Positions 61,519 to 64,000 of a stretch of DNA of 64,000 bases are shown piece after piece. Source of the DNA: Luscinia megarhynchos. Taxonomy: Eukaryota; Chordata; Aves; Passeriformes; Turdidae. The translations under genes and the position numbers were made by a program. Numbering within the stretch: the stretch's first letter is position 1; each line of letters starts with the position of its first letter. The notes below the pieces were generated by a model. It did not search any database and was not told the origin of the DNA. It was given only the letters and a program-made list of their open reading frames with translations. The DNA is taken from NCBI GenBank assembly GCA_034336665.1, contig CM067566.1:23962330-24026329 (forward strand), given 5' to 3'.

Positions 61519-61670
61519 CAACAGAATATTCTGAGTTGGAAGAGACCAACAAGGATCGTCAACCCCAACTCTTAAGTGAATGGTTTGTATGGATATCAAA
61601 TCCATAACTTTCTTGTTATTCCTTTTTCTTCTGGAATATACCAACAAAAACATTGAGTCCATATGTTTGC
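61519..61670 (-). mobile_element. tRNA-Ile/CR1 SINE (TguSINE1-like)
   Basis: Reverse-complemented, the segment has a tRNA-like part with AATAACAAGAAAGTTATGG and a GATTTGATATCCAT box B remnant. This is followed without gap by CATTCACTTAAGAGTTGGGGTTGACGATCCTTGTTGG and TCTTCCAACTCAGAATATTCTGT, the CR1-like tail. Mature tRNA-Ile (GCTAATAAC...GGTTCGATCCCCGTACGGGCCA) explains the head, and the CR1-type tail explains how CR1 machinery would copy it. This join defines the passerine SINE TguSINE1 as I recall it. The pol III box A side is badly decayed, so the upstream limit is approximate. Confidence 0.75.
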
Positions 61671-64000
61671 AGGTGCTAAGCTGAGGCTGAATCATTTTGA
61701 GTGAAGTTTATTTGTTTTAGATGGAGTGAGCAAGTCTCACCAGGCTCTGCAACCTCTGTACACTGGGACCATTTGCTGCTACTCTTTCCTTTGCCATGGC
61801 AAGCACTCCTAACATTCTCAGAAGGACATTTTGCCACCTGTCTCACCTCCCCAACACGTATCAGCAGAAGTAAAGGCAGGACTTAAGGCAAAAAATAACT
61901 TAAGAGCTTTTATTTTCCATAATTAATTTTTCTACAGTCTTGTCATAAGTACCTAAACACTACTAACAAGGTACAATTAAATCTTTTTTGTTGTTGTGTT
62001 TGGATTTGTTTGTTTGTTTGTTTGGGTTGTTTGGTTGGTTTTATTTTTATTGGTTTGATTTGGGTTGGCTTTTTTTGGTGTTCTGAGGCATAAAAAATTA
62101 AAATAGGATAATTCCTATTCAAATGTCAAAGTACTGAGGTAAACAGATAGTATTAGACTTTCACTCAGACATTATGATTACTTAAATACATTGCCATGAA
62201 AAGGCAAACAATCAACAGAGTTCTTTAAAAGGTTCAGTGCAAATTAGTTTCTGGCGAGGACTGTGCACTGTTCAAGGCTTCATTACAGCCTTTCATTTAT
62301 GAATTATGTCAGGAAAAAGCAAAGGATGCTATGTATGCTGTAAAATGAGACAAAAGCCTCAGGAGCCCTCATAGGGCATTGGACAGCTCATTTTAAGGTG
62401 GTTGTGAGGACCATTATCTATCACTGCTTCAGGGTCATGAATAGCATCAGGACTTGGGAAATAAAAGCATTAATGAGAAAATAACATTTATGTGTGTGCC
62501 TCTCCAGAGTTTAATTCTAATCTGGAACAGTATTTTAAAAGTGAAATACAAATATTTATCCTCCTCATGTCATTCCATTATTTTGAGACTATTTGTCAAA
62601 GAAATATAATTAATATTTACGTTTCTGGGTCACATTATTGACACTGGGAGACAGTTTTATTTTCTCTGTTTTCTACATTGTTTATTTTCCATCATACTTT
62701 TGTACTTGTATGAGTTAATTTGTCAGAGTTTCTTTATCACCTCTCTAGGATGTTTGACCAGAACCTGACAAATGTTCCAGTTCAGCTATTTTATGCATGC
62801 TTTCCACAACTTTTGCCATTCTTCAATGGAAGAAGGAAATGAAAGACATCTGCATTCTATCAGATTTGGTTTCTCCTTAGAGCACAACTGCAGCAGCAGA
62901 ATGCTCTTGCTAGATTCTCTTCTTGTCAAACAGGCTATGATGCTGATGGTTCAATGTTTTTCATGAGGAGGTTGTATCTGTGAACACTCTCTCTGGTTCC
63001 TTTCCAAACCTTCTGTGGTAAGAGGACAGTGTGAGGCAAACAAGGTTCTGCTGGGTCCAGTGGGAGGTGGGCACCTGAGAGCTCCTGAGACATTTCCAGC
63101 TCTTGCAGGGAATGGAGCATGTGAGCTTTTTTCTTTTTAATCGACTCTGCTATTAAAAGGTCAATAGGTTTATGCAAAACAAAAATTTGTTCTTCTAATG
63201 CTCTTCTAATGGATCCTCTTCTGACCTTGCTGATGGTCAACAAATTTTTGCTGGGCTGAGGTTGCAATCATTCTTGTAGATTCTGAGCAGAATCGTGTCA
63301 TATGCAGCATTTGAAAAGTGTACTTTAGACAAATGTCACTGTGTGGGAGACAAATGGACATTTGAAACTGAATAAGATGCAGACTGAAAGGATGTGGGGG
63401 GAAATAAAAACCAAGGAAAGAAAAAGATGGCAAACCTCACAGAAATGTGGGGAGATGTGCAGGCAATGCAGGATGTAAAGATTAATAGAAAATGCATATT
63501 GGAAAGAAAATGGAAGAAAACAATGACTGTTTACTGATCTGCCTACATTGAAAGAGTTGCCTGTGTACTTTGTAAACTACATTTCTCCTGCAAGCAGTGA
63601 AACAGAAGGTATCCGCCACAGGGTGAGCTCTGACAGTGCTGGCTGCCCCAGGGCTGCAGTAGTAATGACCTCTGCTAGCTCTCTGCTCAGAAAGGCAGCA
63701 CCAGTAGGCTTCCCCTGGCTCACACTAAACACTTCCTCAGGATCTCTGGTTAGTTCAGACAGCATGAACAAAACCCAGTCTCAACACCTTGGAAAAAAAT
63801 GCACACAGCAGGCTGTGCCAAGTGTTCCATTTTATTTGAAACCATTGGTTCCTGGAGAAACTATCTCAGACCATTCAGTGATGTTCTGCCTCTGGAGCTC
63901 TTGAGGAGGGTTACAAGCCAGCAGGCATCATGAATAGGCTTCCACTCCTGGACCAGGCTAGCACAGAGACTAAACCTGAAAACTGAGTATCTGCTTCCAT
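61671..64000. other. non-coding DNA, no gene established
   Basis: The interval contains a TTTG-rich repeat near 62.0 kb and a less AT-rich part from 62.9 kb to the end. Two overlapping minus-strand frames (62,935-63,267 and 63,206-63,433) and a 118-codon plus frame (63,548-63,904) look somewhat protein-like but are unrecognised and lack supporting splice context. They may be chance or decayed coding sequence. Confidence 0.45.
61985..62092. repeat. TTTG/TTGG-rich simple repeat
   Basis: TTGTTGTTG leads into four to five perfect TTTG units and then degenerates into GGTTGG, TTGGTTTGAT and GGGTTGGC words. The gradient from perfect to imperfect units suggests growth from an older T/G-rich core. 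Confidence 0.88.

Noticed and set aside
61560..61640. A functional tRNA-Ile gene
   Set aside because: The box B region has substitutions, the anticodon and acceptor stems cannot be paired, and a CR1-like tail is joined on; it is a SINE head.
61234..61695. 153-codon minus-strand open frame
   Set aside because: It runs across the 3' part of a solo LTR, a short spacer and a SINE, three unrelated pieces, so it cannot be an inherited gene.
1..64000. CRISPR array, operon, phage or bacterial island
   Set aside because: The absence of dense coding, the CR1/LTR/SINE content and CpG depletion all mark vertebrate nuclear DNA.

Overview
This is a gene-poor, AT-rich stretch of vertebrate nuclear DNA, almost certainly from a bird and most likely a songbird (Passeriformes). 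The assignment rests on its repeats. There are six recognisable CR1 non-LTR retrotransposon fragments, avian ERVL-type LTRs, and a SINE whose tRNA-Ile-like head is joined to a CR1-like tail, which is the architecture of TguSINE1. No protein-coding gene, tRNA or rRNA gene could be established. The longest open reading frames (105-153 codons) are antisense shadows of repeats or chance ORFs. I infer an intergenic 'desert' or the inside of a very large intron.

Layout. 1-9.38 kb: single-copy-looking AT-rich DNA with an A-rich tract, a possible MIR relic, a CA repeat and a pyrimidine-rich block. 9.39-9.76 kb: CR1 (minus), still readable as the C-terminal end of its ORF2. 12.24-12.92 kb: solo LTR of family A (minus). 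17.93-18.09 kb: a weak candidate coding exon on the minus strand. 21.6 kb: CR1 scrap. 22.7 kb: MIR-class SINE relic. 25.2 kb: a fresh 42-bp tandem duplication. 25.90-26.35 kb: ERVL-type solo LTR (plus). 31.08-32.23 kb: the densest repeat cluster, with an LTR-like element split by a CR1 insertion, then a perfect (TGGGA)24 array, then an ERVL-type LTR fragment. 35.14-36.12 kb: the longest CR1 (plus), with a reverse-transcriptase FADD motif. 38.68 and 42.74 kb: two tiny sequences framed by good splice signals on the plus strand. 46.2-46.6 kb: an enhancer-like candidate with a perfect MEF2 site. 49.2-49.6 kb: an unexplained GC-richer block. 50.5 kb: CR1 RT scrap. 51.69-52.27 kb: ERVL-type solo LTR (minus). 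56.91-57.48 kb: CR1 (minus). 60.71-61.39 kb: second copy of LTR family A, now on plus, followed at 61.52 kb by the tRNA/CR1 SINE. The last 2.3 kb are unique-looking, with a TTTG-rich repeat.

Nothing here amounts to a new multi-gene system. The points most worth checking are the inverted pair of family-A LTRs 48 kb apart, which share a hairpin and an internal U3 repeat; the CR1-in-LTR nest with 7-bp flanking repeats; the perfect G-quadruplex-prone (TGGGA)24 array; and the candidate exons. All family names come from recall of consensus sequences, not from a database search, and element ends are approximate unless a terminal motif is stated.
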